In this document: positions 34,234 to 49,200 of the stretch, one piece after another | Layout of the letters: every line of letters starts with the position of its first letter | How positions within the stretch are numbered: the stretch's first letter is position 1 | NCBI GenBank assembly: GCA_035041965.1 | Contig: JAPYMA010002896.1 | Location: 62,001 to 126,000, forward strand | Source: Anisakis pegreffii | Lineage: Eukaryota; Nematoda; Chromadorea; Rhabditida; Anisakidae | Length of the DNA stretch: 64,000 nucleotides | Direction: 5' to 3' | Notes under the pieces: model-generated | The model's input: only the letters and a program-made list of their open reading frames with translations | The model's database searches: none | Told to the model about the DNA's origin: nothing | Translations under genes and position numbers: made by a program

Positions 34234-37200
34234 ATGTCAAGCAGCAACAAGCAAGAGTCCTCCGAACGAATCACCCAGTCACGTATGTTTTCTACGAAGA
34301 CTTTCATTGATGTCACCATTGTTGCTTGCCTTTCAGCTGATTTCATTATATTCTCACAAAATCTCATCACTTATTTTGATTAATCATCCCAACAATGCGG
34401 CTGATTTTAGAACAAAATCCAAATCAGCCTGAAAAACAATCGCTTGGGCAAAACTTTGTCATAACATGATGTCCTATATCATAGGTAGCAAGATTTTGTT
34501 TCTTCTAATCAAAACGGTTATCTTGATGTAATTCACGTATACTAGGACACAAATTATTCCCAGCCTGATTCTGAGAAGTTTATGTGAATTCTTCACGAAA
34601 CGGGACGAAAATACTTTTAAAATAAGTCACCAAAAATCTGTCATTCATTGAAATTTGCATTAATTGCAGTTGGTGAGAGCAGCGATTTGCGTGATGAAGA
34701 CCTTTTGAGCATTGATGATGTTTTTGATGGGATCACCAAAGGTGATATGGGCAAGCAGATTGAAGATATGTTGTTATCTGGTCGTGTGCACATGATCTCA
34801 CGTCAGTCAATCCAGCGTTTCAAGGCGAAGCTCTACTGTAAAACGCTCGATGATTACAGAGTAAACATTTAAGCAAACTGAAGAACGGAGTGAATTGTTG
34901 AGCAGCGCGATAAAACACGAAGAGCTTAATAATAGAAGAAAAGTCGTGACCAAACCGTCAGTTTCTCTCATGATCAGATATCCGTGATGTAAGAAAACTG
35001 CTGACCAACGTTCCAATGTAGAATTCACATCCGTTTCATCCCAAATAACTAACCACCAACACTACAGAACAGTGTAATGATGAAATCTCCTAATACAGTG
35101 GTTCCCGCACTCAAGTGCTCCATTACCTCATTCAATGGATGGTGTTTTTTAACTCGGGTATGTAAATGCGGTTAGCTTATAGCAACACACTTCATTCTCC
35201 TATTTTCTGAATGTATCATTAGCTTGTCGAGGCCTGACAGGGTTTTTCATTTGTTTTAACAGGGTTTTCATTCTTTTTCTTGCTGCCACAATCGCTCTCA
35301 TAGCTTTTATCACCGAAAGTGTTCTCTTTTGCTAATTTCTCATTCATTTCACTCAACAAGTGAAGTCAGATTCTCATTCTATCAAATATACTCTACAATT
35401 GAACACTTGACTGTCGAACGTTGTTGAGCAATAATATTCGACTGTTGTATTGTTGACATCGGCTGTCAACACTCGTCAACGCATCCAGCAAATAGTATAT
35501 GCTATAGAATAAGAAGTTGATTCTATCTGTGAAGTGAAATGAGACGAAGTGAATGAGAAAAACTCAATAAGAGAACGACATTCGCATGCATTAGCTGTGA
35601 GAGTGATTACAACACGTCTGAAAAGAATGAGAATCCATCCAAATCAGTTCGAAGAATGAAAATCCACCCAAATCAGTTCGGTGGGGGGTAACGGCAGCCT
35701 GCCAGATCATCAGAAGTGGTAGTGGAGCACTGTTCTATTCAAACCATTCAGTTCATTGCTGTAATTCCGCTCAGCTTATTCACAACTTTGATGAGCAAAC
35801 CAACGAATTATACACAGATCCAGTAAGGCTTCCTAGAATCGTTAGCTATGTATAACTGTGAGAATTAATCAACTTTATATGAACCATTAACTATATTCCA
35901 CTCATCAGCTGTAGAACATTCTCTTTGTGATTAATATTCACAAGCGCCCATAATCAAAAAGATTACGATGTAAAATTACCACCAAGTTGTGGCTTGGTGA
36001 TATTGTTTCGTAAATAATCTTGCTGATAATCTCTCTCGTACGGCTTCAAGTCGTGTTGTCCATCATTCGGCCTATATTATTGCCGCGATGATGAAACTAG
36101 GTGCCGTAACATCTGCCAATCAATGCGTGCATCACTACGTGCCCATAAATATAGTTGTCAAAGCAACCACACACTCATCATCTTTAAGTAGCTGTTTACG
36201 GATGTTAATTATTCAGAATGTTTATCTTAAATTAGGTGAATCCATTTCGTTAGATTCAATCGAAACAATTTGCATACAAGAGCATTAGACGATTGCGTTA
36301 GTGTAATTTATGGCATAATATGTTTTGAACATGAATAAATTGTTTATCTACAGCAGAAAGGATTCTACTGCTGAGATCGTAAGATGCACAGGTGTGTGTG
36401 TTAAATTGCCATGACGTAAACATTAGCACGCACACACATATATAGTAGCATCATCTTGAACAGCATTGACACACATCCAAACCAATATCTAGTATGCAAA
36501 TACGCAGCGAGATGCAAGCTTTATTGGATGCATATCATATGAGCGACTTATTTGTTTCAAAGTTACTGCCGCTGACATTAATCTGTGTCTAATCTGTTTC
36601 TACATCCTCAAATCTGATTTACTGCCAAGGATTATTCTTGATTTAGCTATAATCTTGTCGTCCATGATCATCTAGTTTGTCCAAGTGTATTGCAACATAT
36701 TTTCATCTACGTGGATCTTTCTTAAACCGTGCAGCAGTTATCAGCTCTTCGCACAGACGCACATTCAATATGAACGAATCCTTCCAGGTACATCGACTGA
36801 AACTTTTTTTTTTGAGTAATGAAATGGCCGATATTGCCACTTTCAAAGGATCATCGTATCCTTCAAAAATGCTTATTTGTTTCCATCACTGATAGTGAGT
36901 GTTGATATAGCGTCGCGTCATTAATGATCTTACTTTGATCTGATGATGTTACTTTTGCGTTTGTGTCGCGTAATGGATTAAACAGTGATCTCACACTTTA
37001 ACCCTGACAAATCTCTTATTATGCTGATAACATCGTGTCACAGAAAAAAGCAGCGCAATGACAACAGTGATATTTTCTGATACAGTTTCTTATGTAGAAT
37101 CCAGAAATGAACTCGCTTATAACAATGGTAGTTCGCAAAATGGCTTAATAGTATGAATTCTAGTGCCTCAAATAATTGACCTTTCATCCTGATACAATCG

Positions 37201-40200
37201 GAGAAATATAATACTTCCATGCAGACAGATATGCAGATTTAGAAAATGAATTCTGTTTCTCTCCAACATTCAATATTGTGGTAATAGCTCAGGAAACATT
37301 TTTGAAGTTCACAATGATATCTCCAAGCAATAAATCACGTCTGCTTCTAATGAAGGAATCGTTTGCTTTCACTCTTCGCGTTTCGTCTACTACATTATTC
37401 ACAATTATAACTCTCACAAATCTATTCACCATTCTCTTCAATAATCGTGGCGGTTTACGTTTTCAAGAGGGACGTGACTGTTCAGTCGTTCGGATGAAAT
37501 GGTGCATCAAATTCAGTTTGTTACCTCGCGCGTTTAATCGATTGCCACAGGTGATCGATGGGTGATCGATAGATGAAATCTGAGTCTAGAATTGGATTGC
37601 ATACATTTGGTTGTACATATGTAAAGCACCATTCAGATCGCCTGAAGACGAAAATTCTCGTGTTTCAGACACGTCTCTGATCGTTTTTCGGATCTTGACG
37701 ATTACTTGTCGAAACCTTTGAACAGTAATGAAGAATGACGTTCATTTTCGGATTCTACCCGCAAAACTGCGCCAAAACATCAACTTCTCTCTGTAATTTG
37801 CACAGTGTTATCGAAGATTCACTGACGCTGACCTTTCAGGATAGAATCGATCGTTTTGTTGGAGCGATTTGCAAAGGTGATGCAGAGACTGTGCAAAAGT
37901 TGGTTTCCTACAGACGGATCATCAATGCAAAACATCCATGCACAATGGCATCGGCCGTTCATTTGGCGGTTGTTCATGGACATGTCGAAATTCTCAAGAT
38001 TCTGCTCGACCAACCCAATGTCCAAATCGATCTCAGAGATAACGTGAGCAATTGCTTATCCTTTTGAAAACAGCATTGATCACTCAAAACAGCATTGATT
38101 ACATTTTACTCTGACAAATCTCTCAGTATACTGATAACATCGTCTCACAAATGAAAACAACAACACAATGATAACAATGATATTTTCTGATACAGTTTCT
38201 TATGTAGAATCTTATGTAGAGTACCTGTCACGGACGCATCACTTCACTAAACGGTTGCCAGCAGCCGACGATTTTTTATCTGTGCTTGCGGTGGGCTGCA
38301 AAAGCGCTTGCATCCAATTGAGCATTCCGATTGCTTATGCCCAGAGTTATGCCCAGTGAGCTAAATTGATGATGATTTCTCAGGATGGCCGAACTGCGCT
38401 TCATTATGCGGCTGCCATAGCCGGCGTACCGGGCGCATCTCATGAGTACTTTAATTTGTTGATTGATTATGGAGCAAAAGAGGGCATTATCGACTCAGAA
38501 GGCTACATAGCTGATCACTACAGGCGCAATCCAGAACTGATCGATATGTTCCAAGTGAGGGGCATGAATATGTGTGAGTGTTGATTTCAACGGTCACTCA
38601 CGTCTTATGGCATTCCGCAATCTTCATATTTTCAGTCAGCTCACTTCAACAGCAATAAATGCACTAAATGAAAACAAGCGTGGTTGATTGCTGAACTCTC
38701 AAAATATTCAAAAAACATCTTCAGTGTTCTTGCGTACCATCATGCTCGTGAAAGAGATCACTTAACGAATCTACGATTCAGATCCGAAACGTTCCATGGA
38801 TGATATTGATGACTTGATCGAACAGAAGAATTTATCTGAACTGCAAAAAATTGTTCTCAATGGTGATTATTGGCGCATCGAAAATCGAATCTTTCCACCG
38901 TTGAGCCACAATCTTCAGTGCGTCCTGTCGAATCTTTTCGTGAGTGAACATATCACCCTCACTATCACAAACCTCCCTAAAGGGTGCTAAAATGTTTTCC
39001 TGATCGAATTCAGATTCGAACAATGGGCATACATCAAGCGATTCGTGACAACGATATCACTACACTGAAACAGCTGGTCGATGATTCCAAGCTAGCATGT
39101 GCACGTGATGACCGTGGAAGAACGCCATTACATATCGCCATTCTATTGAACCGTAAAGCAATTTGCCAATATCTGCTGCTGCTTTATCCCGACATTATCA
39201 ATCAGTCAGATAAGGTCATCTCTCAGTCAATTTCTTTTTCGGTGTGTATGTTCTTGATTTTTTCCAAGATGTCTTCTTTTTCCATGGAATCATTTAATCA
39301 ATCTTCGAACCAAAACTGGTACATTTTTATGCTACTGTAACACATCCTTCGTTCCGTGCATTTGTGTATTGGTGATCTATTGTTGAATACGTTGATTAAC
39401 AGTCGTGTCTGTGGCCAATCCACTTCCGTGAGTGAATTGCCAGTCTGTCGAATCTGTGCAGCATTCAGCGATCAGGTCTACGGTTCGCCACAGCGCTTGC
39501 ATTGGTCGGAATTTCGTATTCGGCAGCAAATAAACAACAAGACAAATAGCATCCGCAAAACTATAATTGATAGCCACCGAAGGTTCCGTTTCTTCCAGCA
39601 TTCAACACTCGAAATCTACAACATCATGAAACCATTCTCCCAAATGCTGATCATAATGACATGCAATCGCTAGATGAAGGCTCTAATTTTGCAATGGCTC
39701 AATATTGCTTGTTGGACGAATTGAAGATATGAAGAGCATTAGGGACAAAAATGAAAACTTCCTAGAAACGCATCAGATTTACATTTCAATCTCGTTTTTG
39801 AAGAAAAACAATGGATCGTCTTGCCAATACCTCTCAAACTTGATCGCTTTCTATTTCAACATGAGTAATCGCTTTATTGATTTGATGGATAACCTCATGC
39901 AACATACAACGATTTTAAACATTTAGAAGAATTATTTCGAAAATAATGAGACGCTTTGAGTTGCCTGGAAAGGGGAATGAATTTAGGGGGAAAGCATAAT
40001 TATTTGAACTAGATTCATTTCTAGATTTAGTAAGTTGTTTTTCTGGCGATTCAAAATTGTCGAATAGTGTTCATTGGTCAACTATCTCATATTACGGCTA
40101 TTGAAGAAGTTATGATATATCACAACTGAGCATAACCAGTGAATGGACATGAACATAATGCTGAAAGGAGCATTTGATGGTTGTGTTAGATGGGAAACCT

Positions 40201-43200
40201 TTCTGATTAAGAAGGTATTCACTGATGCGCACGTAAGGCAAGTCAAGTGAATGAATTGCTACTTACGTGAATGCATACTTCTCGTTGCTTAGACACGAAT
40301 TTGTGCCTGAAACGTTAACATGGATCAGTCTCAAACAAATTTATGCCACTATCTCGCTTGTTACACCTGAACAATGTTACATTTTTGATTCCACACCTGT
40401 ATCGTTATCTCATTCATCCGATTTTACATACATAACACCAAATATCTCGTATTCCTCGACAATCCTCCACCATATCGCCTTGATTATCGAAGAAGTTTGG
40501 ACTTAAATGACAACTTCTTAATTCCATTCATTTTCAACATTAATATGTTTTTATGCTTCTCCTCATTTTTGCGAATACTCTCGGACAATATTGAATTCCG
40601 GGCATCTGATAACGTTTGTTTTCTTTGTTTCACTTGGTTTATTTCGTTGCAAACCATCGAGTGGATATTAAAGATGAGTATACATATAATAAATGAAGAT
40701 TTCAGCAAGGTCGTACACCACTGCACTATGCCTCATCAATACCAGACCGATCTACGCGTAAATCCTTGACTTGTTTACTTGTGAGTGCTGGTGCTGATAA
40801 AGCAGTCACCGATTGTGTGAGTGTGATTCTATTTGAATTGTTTTCAAGGTGTCATTTCACCTTCAACTGCGCATCAGATACTAGAAATACCTCTGTGCTT
40901 GACAAACGTATCAATAATCCAAATTGGAATTTCATGAAGACAGATGATTCCCAACGCTATTAACGTTAGCTGCGAGGAAAAAAGAGTGCCAAGGAAGGAA
41001 GAATGTGATATTAGTGATATTGGTGATAACAGAGAGGCATAAACTCATAATGAGTTGTTGGGTGTGATGATTTTAAAAAAATAAATGAATACCAGAAATA
41101 AGTGAGTGCTAACGTTGTTATTACAGGTGGGTCATTCGCCAGCATATTACTCAAGAGATAAAAGTCACGCACAGTCACTGTATCGGTCAATTTGCTCGAA
41201 GACGCTCGATATGATCGACGGTGAAATTTTGATCGAACATTTATATTTTATCGAACCTCATGTATCCGTTCGAAACTACTGGCTGCCCCGATAATCCGCT
41301 TCATTCTCTGCTATTCTATGAGCATCTTTATTGTTTGAATAGTTGTAGAAGATGAAGAGGTTATCGATACGGATGTGGAAGAGTGTATTCTGAAGATAGA
41401 TTTCAAGAAGGATGATTTCAAAGAACTTGAGGAGATTCAAGTTGACGGGAAAGGTGAACAAATATGCCGAATACTTAAACAACATATTGAAAATAAGGAT
41501 CTTGTCAACTACATTGATCGCTTCAGGACTGCTCAGGTACCACTTCTGCTGTTTGTCTGCTGTTATTGCCTAAAATATCGCATCGTCCGATTGCATCATT
41601 TTATCTTTGCCTCATTCCCAAATTTTGCTGAAAAACTTTCTTGCTAATAATTTCTTGGAAATGCTGATCCTTTCAAACCAATATCCTCATCAGAATGCAG
41701 TAAGTTTATGACTTTGCTCACTATGCACTATCCTTGTCATGCCATACTGAGTTTTTCAGAAAAATTCTATCAAAAGTTCATAACTTTATGAGTGAGTGAA
41801 TTAGTTTTAGAGGCGGCTGGATACGGCTATAATAGCGATTGAAGAGAATGACCTCAATAAACTGAAGAACATCATAGATCCACAACTGGTTCTTATGCGA
41901 GATCCAAGAGGTACTTGTTCTGCTTAAAATCGGTTGATCATTGCGCTAGAGTTTGAATACATTATCACTGTACATATTTCTTCCATACTTCCGTTTTTTT
42001 CAAATTTCACATATTTTAAGACATATTTTTCACATTCCTATTGCTTTATTCCTATTTATTGGAGCACGTAGTGATTTCTATTTGGAGTGATTTCTATTTC
42101 TACTGTTTTATTGGAGTAATTTTAATTGTCGTGTGGCATAAATTTGATGGTTTAGGGTTGACGTTACTTCATGTGGCCGTATGCAAAGAACGACACGAAA
42201 TTGTTGAATATTTGGCGGATAAATTTCCGAACTGCATTAATGTTACCGATGAGGTCGTCAGTTGCAATTTTTTTCTTGCTCGATTTGCAAAAGTGCATTA
42301 TTGCTACTGAAAACGTCACTTCATTAGATTTAATCAGTCACAGTTGAGTGAGGAGGATTTTTCAAAATGTTCTTAATTGGTTATAAAATGCATCAATTTG
42401 CAGAACGGTCGTACAGCGGTTCACTTTGCAGCAACCCAACAAAATGCAATCTATGACACTCTTCTTGAGTACGGTGCTGATTCAGATCTTCCTGATAATG
42501 TTCGTTCCTACGTTCATAAAAAAAACGTCATATGTTCCAATTCGATCGCAAATCTAGGAAACATTAGGCACAAAGATTTTTTAAGCGAACCCGTAGCCAT
42601 AACCTGAATGTTAAGGGGACTACTTTAGTTTTTGGAAGGTCTGTCATAGTAGGTGAAGAAAACGCTCACAGACTCACACTCTTTAAAGCTCGTCTTGCTT
42701 GAATTCTCAAGCTAACGATGATGTGCGGTGTCATATTGTTGACCACTTCAAAATATCGGATATCGAAAATCATTGAGGGAGTTAATTGAAAATTTAATGC
42801 GAGAGGGGTAAAGTTTCTGGCGTCCATACTTCCCCGCCACTAAGTGACTTGTACATTATCCTCACAAGATGAGCAGTGAATTGCTTAATTCTGAGCAGCG
42901 AGTTGAAAGCATTCGTTGATAATGTTGTCAATGAAATTACTCCCTTGAAGCAATCATCTCAGAGCGTTTTTTTTTTCAAATTAAGCTCAAATACATTCAT
43001 CAATAGCTCAGGTAGGGTTCGTTAACTGAGTGATCACTTAAGAGATTATATTTATCCTACCTTCGAGTCTCTCAATGAATTTTCCCTGTTTTGCACTGAT
43101 TTTGAAAAGTGAATCTATCCGTCCATCAATAAAAATGCAGGATGGCTGGACAGCTGCCCGTTATCGTACCTGTCCAGATCGCTTCATCAGACCGTTATCG

Positions 43201-46200
43201 CGAGTGACCTGTACATCAACCCCACTTTTCACATATTTATCATTCGATGAGAATGTCTTCGATCCGGGTTAGATTTTACGATTTGTGTGCACTCGTTATT
43301 TCTGTTTCTGTGCCATGTCCGTCGTTATTTGTCTCTCCAACTGAAGACAGCATTTTAAGTCCTCTGAGCGGTTAGTTGATTTATTCACTGCACTAAAGGT
43401 TTTCCGCCAGCTTATTGAAGGTATCATTCGACTTCGATCTAATCAGCTCGTACATCAATCTGTTCTGACTCAAATGAGCTTTTCCATTTCCGAGTGATGT
43501 CTCGAACGCAATTTTTGACTTAATTGTACTTACGTCATTGTGTGTTGAATCATTGTAAAGTACTTCTAAGGATAAGTCTTCTCCCTTAAATGGCAGGCGT
43601 GTTCATTGAGTGCAATTATCGAAATCGGAAATGAGGCAAACCAACTAACATGAAAAGCATATCCTCTGAGTGTTTACAACTCTGCAATCATACGCCATCC
43701 TAAGCGTATATAAACGACTTTTAAAGAAAAGCACAGAAGTAATCCTTGAATGTCATTTGAATCACTCACCACCGATCTTCATCCAGAAGACTTCGTTAGG
43801 ATATCTGCTAAAGACACTTCAGGTACAGCGGATCTTTTTGGATGCTGACAAATGTTCTCGAAAGAAATCTCAAATAATAAAATTCAAAAATTTCTTATCC
43901 TTATCCATTGTAGATACCATTCACCATGTAGCAATGCGTGTCTTCTTAATCGGTCATTCAATCATTCACCACACTGTTATAATATTAATGAAAGCAGGTG
44001 GTTTTTGCTAGACCAGATCAATTCTTTTAATCGCCCACTATAATGCTCGAATTGTCAAGCAAACTAACCACTCAAAATCATTCGAGATCCTATTCGTTGA
44101 AATCCATTGTAGATGCTCCAAGTGAAGAAGACGTCGAGAAATGGATATCTGTAGGAGACGTGCAAAAGTTAGAGCAAATATTGTTGGACGGTCGCGTTCA
44201 TCTTTTAATCGACAAGAAGACAGCTAATTTGGAATCTGATGAATTTCTTCAAGGAATACAGCAGTATCAGGTTATTTTCACGGCCATGTTCAACTGCTGC
44301 GTAGAATGTTGCCGGTTTGAGAGTTGTGATTCGTGAGGTGAAATGAAATGATTGGCTTTAAGTTACGAGATTTATTGAATTTATTTGGCGGAAATGAACA
44401 AATGTTCAGGCCAAAATTGATGCGATTCACAAGGCTGTTGAAGACGGTGATGTGAGACGTGTTAAGTCGTTAATCGATCGTCCTCAGTTGGCCACTGCAC
44501 GAGATACTTACGGTGTGCGATCTTCTTAAGTTTTGATTTTCTCCTGTTAGGAACTTTTCTTAGCATTCATCGTTTTAGTTTCTTTTAAGTTTTCCTTCGC
44601 ATATAATTTTCATATAAGACGATGAATTACATTTCTATTTCAAACTGACTTCATCACAGCTGCAAGACATCAGTTGAACTAATGAACTGTCATATTCAGT
44701 TTGATTTCATTGCTCGTTTATTTTATTGCTCGTTCATGTGCAGTTGATATGTTCGGAACATGGAAATGAATAGTGGTGCTAAGAAAGGATTTTGTTGCGA
44801 AAGGTGTTCATTAATAAATTTGAGAATGTTTGAAGGGATGACTCCACTGCATAAGGCACTTCTACATGGTCAAATGAATGCAGTTCGATATCTGCTATCC
44901 AAATATCCGTCTTGCGTTAATGCGGCCGATCATGTGAGTCGAATAATTCATTGACAAGCCAGATTGTTTTTTGCTCACGAATATCTTAGGCCAGTGGTTC
45001 TCAGGTTCGAGCGCTTCATTATCCCTTTTGATGATCTGGCAGGCCGAGGTTACCCCCCCCCCCTTGATATGACGGTATTCGACATGGCTAGGTCATCTCT
45101 TAGACTGTTGTGCTCCTCATTACTGCAATCGATTATGATTGCATGAAGCTATTGTCTGCGACACGTTCACTTCGAACTGTTTCAGATGGATTCTCATTCT
45201 TTTCAGACGTGTTGTATTCACTCTCATAGCTATTACATGCGAATATCGTTCTCTTGATGAGTTTTTCTCATTCACTTCGTCTCATATCGTTTCACAGTTA
45301 GAATCAGTTTCTTATTCTGTAGGTTATACTATTTACTGGATGCATTGATGAGTGATGATAGCAAGAATCAACAATACAGCAATGGAATATTACTGCTCTA
45401 CAACGTTCGACTGTCAGATGATCAACAACAGAGTGTATTTGATAGAATCAGAATCTGACTTGTTGAGTGAAATGAATGAGAAATTAGTGAAAGAGAATAC
45501 GTTTGGTGATAAAAGCTATGAGAGTAACTATAGCAGCAAAGAAAAGAATGAAAACCTTATTAAAACGAATAAAAACCTTGTTAGGTCCGGACGAGCTAAT
45601 GATACTCATAAAATACCAGAATGAAGAATGTTGCCATCAACTGACCTTATTTGCATATCCAAGTTTCAAAAAACACCATCATAATGACGTTCTATCATCA
45701 CATAACAACTGCCCGAAATACTAACCTCCTCACCTCCTCCATTACCCCTTGACACCTCCAAATTACCCAAAATGGGTAATTTTGGGAATCACTCCTATGA
45801 GAATCACTGTCTCAGGCAAGGAAAACAGCGTTATTGCTTTGACACTGCGTATTTCATCATACTCTTTTTTGTGAATGGGATTTGTAAAACCGTTATTTCA
45901 TTGCATAGCAACGTCATTTGTTTCGATTGATATTAATGTATACTGATCTCTGCTTCAAAGTGTCATTAAGATATGTTAATTATTCACAGAATTTTGGTTC
46001 TGGCTTCAGTTTGTTCTGATTTATTCCAAATTCATCTCTGAATCATTCTAACGATTTCACTGACTTTGAATCGTTTTACTCTTCCGTGAATTATTTATTT
46101 GCTTCTATACGAGGAGGATCATCAACAAAATTCAACTTTCATCTCAAACCTCCCCACAATGAATTGAATAATTTCCTTTTGAGAACATATGATCTCTCAA

Positions 46201-49200
46201 CTGATCCGTCCATTGAAGACGATGAATTTGTAGGCTGGTCGCACAGCGTTGCATTATGCGGCAGCTGATCCAAATGGTGAACACATGATAAAAGTATTAC
46301 AAAAAGCTGGTGGAGATGCGTTCATCGAAGATAAGGTAGTGAATTCGGTGTGATTATTTTGGATGGCATTTCTCCTGACCGCTGGCGTTTTCAGCAGAAT
46401 TCTGTTACTTGCCGTATTGTTGAGATGTTTGTTTCGATGGAATACTGAGTGTTTTGCGTTCAATTACTTTGAATTTATCTTTGCGTATTAATAGGGAGGG
46501 CATTTGATAGGTTAATGAATGTTCAGGGAGGGAAAATTGCGCTCAAAACTAGCATTTATTTGCGTTTGGAAAAAAAATCACGTTATTCTGTTCAGCACGG
46601 TCACACACCGTTCTATTATCGAACGCATGGTCGACATCTGAACGTACGAACGTTAAAAGATAACGCTGTGATGAATCAACTCATTTCCGGACAACTCAAT
46701 CGACCACTTCTTCAAGGCATTTTCTCGTTCTCTTACACAATTATGGCATCAACTCGTTAACGATTCGCTTCGATTTGCACCCATCAAGCGTAATGTGCCT
46801 AAGAGATATCAAAATGCATAACGTTCGCGATGCTGTTTGCATAAGATGATTAATGCGGCTAAATACTACTGATTAATCTTATTGAAGTTTCTGCGTTCGT
46901 TTGTCGCAGCAGTATGTGAGGTAGAAGGAAGTTGCAGATCTTGAAGAGGATATAACCGACTGGATTCACACTGGTAACGTGGGAAAACTCGAAGAGTTGG
47001 TCTTGAATGGATATGCAGAGTTGTTGTTGGGTAGAAAGTACGAGATTGATGATCACGATGCGATCGCGTTCCTCGAAGTTCTACCGCAATATCAGGCTCG
47101 TTTCCCATCCACTGTTACTTTTTCAGGCACAGATAAGCTTTGAAGAGTTTGTCAGTTGGGAAGATTGATAGCATTTCTTGTGTGCTACTTATGAGTAAAA
47201 CTGATTATTGTTGTTGTTTCGTAAATGAATACTTGCTTTTTGCTGATCACATTAGCATTATAATTCTTTCGTTGAAACCCTTAGTGCTGATTCGAGCGTT
47301 GTTCGCTAAATGATTTACTGTTAGATGTCAGTTCAATCACTTTCTTGTATGTGAATTACATGAGATTCATTTGTTTCAGGCAAAAATCCAAGCAATTCAT
47401 AAGGCGATAGAGAATGGAAATTTGAGATCAGTGAAGCTGTTAACCGATCGTAAGAAGGTGGCATTGTGTCGCGATGCACGTGGATTGACACCGCTTCATA
47501 AAGCGATCGTGTTCAGTCGTGCGGATATCGCTAAATTCTTGATACGCAGTTATCCACAGTCTGTTAACGCCATGGACCAAGTTGGTTGTTGCATGACTTC
47601 CAAATATAGCAAGCATGATCAATGGAAATTGTTTCGTCTGTCTCAACTTTGAATCTAACATTTTAATTTTTTGATTGCTCGTCGTTAAACAATGATCATC
47701 TGCACACATCTGACATTTTCCTTCACACATCTGATCTACGATCTTGTGGTATCTTTCGAAAATTGCATTTCTGAAGCCATTATCTTCTCCTCACCCGAAC
47801 AACTAGACTAAAACATCGTTGTAAAACATATCACTACCATAAGATCTGTTCACCATATAGTTTTCCATTAACTGCGAAGTAATTTCGTTGAATATCAATA
47901 GTGAAATAATTGAAAAATATCCTTCTCTAATAAACATATCATCTCAACAAAAGAAAAGATAATCAAAAAAACTTCCAACGACGTTACCACCCTCATTCGA
48001 AACGCATTGTTCCATTGAATTCCTGCCATTCAAGTGCACTGATTCACAAGAGAAGTATCACTTTGTGTGATCGTGAAATTTCAGAGCAAAAGAACTCCAC
48101 TACACTATGCTGCAGCGCTACGTGATGGAGGCTACATGTATAAGGTTATGCGAAAAGCTGGGGCTGATCCGAACATATTCGATTGTGTACGCACTTTTGA
48201 GTTTTGCCAGTGACTGAGCTGGCTTGAAAATATTCAGCTTCCGACTCGGAAACATTCTCTATCGCTCAATACTAATTTGAAGTCATTCTTGTTATTTTCA
48301 AGAAAATACAGATAAAATACGATTTTTTAGAATGACTTTTCAATGATCTGTCGAAATTTCTAAAACTTTCAGAATGGTCGACCACCTAAGTATTACCTGA
48401 AGTATCCGGGCGAGATTGACTTACAAGGGATGCGACTCAGCACAAGGGCTGCCCTCAAGCAGGTCATTTGTTTGAGCAGTGGCCAGTCAGTTTTGTAACG
48501 AACCAGTTTTGGGTCACACATAGTGCTTGATTTCATAATTTAGATGCTGGTGTCGTGAACATTTTGACAGTGATTGTTTTTTTTGCAGTGGTGATGCACC
48601 TGAAAGATTGATTGATATAAATGACGCTTGCAAAATTTAGATACTTCACAGTCGTGTTGCTCCCTCATATTTGGAGTCAAGCATGCAACAGTGGGTTCGC
48701 GAGGGTAATGTGGCCAAACTCGAGCAGCTCGTGCTATCCGGATGTGGTGACTTGTTGCGGAATCGTACATCGCATAATCCTGAGGCGGCTGCCTTCCTCG
48801 AGAATATTGACACATATCTTGTGAGTAATGGAACAGTTTTTATTTTTTAAATTCACATTCCCCACTCTACGAGATCGTTCACTTCTGAATTGTTCACGTC
48901 GAGGAAACCGGCAAAATTTGCAAATGCTCGCTAGAAGTTGCGTTTTGGCACTGCGACTTAATGGCTACAATTAGGAAGCTGGTCTAAGGATAGTAATCTG
49001 ACTGTTTGATGTATTATTTAGATATTAGTTCACCAATTACAACACCCATTCGCATACGCAGATAATTATCGTAATGATGAGGAGGGTAATATGTTGTCTA
49101 TTGTTGCTGGTGAATTCTTCGTACGATATTAAATGTCATCTTGAATAATGAGCGTAACGAGTATTCGGCCTTGAAGGTATTCGCTCATAAAAGGAGCAGA

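Larger units (their letters stand above)
34670..38573 (+). repeat. Ankyrin cassette module 1 (exons 2-4)
   Basis: Linker exon 2 (191 nt) has the G-D-M-G-K-Q-I-E motif. Exon 3 (204 nt) is an ANK exon starting D-R-I-D-R-F-V-G. Exon 4 (190 nt) carries G-R-T-A-L-H-Y-A-A plus the tail. Unlike later modules, the ANK and tail portions are fused in one exon. Exon 4 could instead end at 38554, but the GTGAGT after 38573 is the phase-compatible donor. Confidence 0.8.

Noticed and set aside
37278..37565. 95-codon plus-strand open frame in ankyrin intron 2
   Set aside because: It does not begin with ATG, has no ANK motif, and including it would break the phase between exons 2 and 3.
39356..39926. Open frames in the 1.5-kb ankyrin intron 6
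   Set aside because: No ANK signature. Exons 6 and 7 join directly in phase 0 and complete the module without them.
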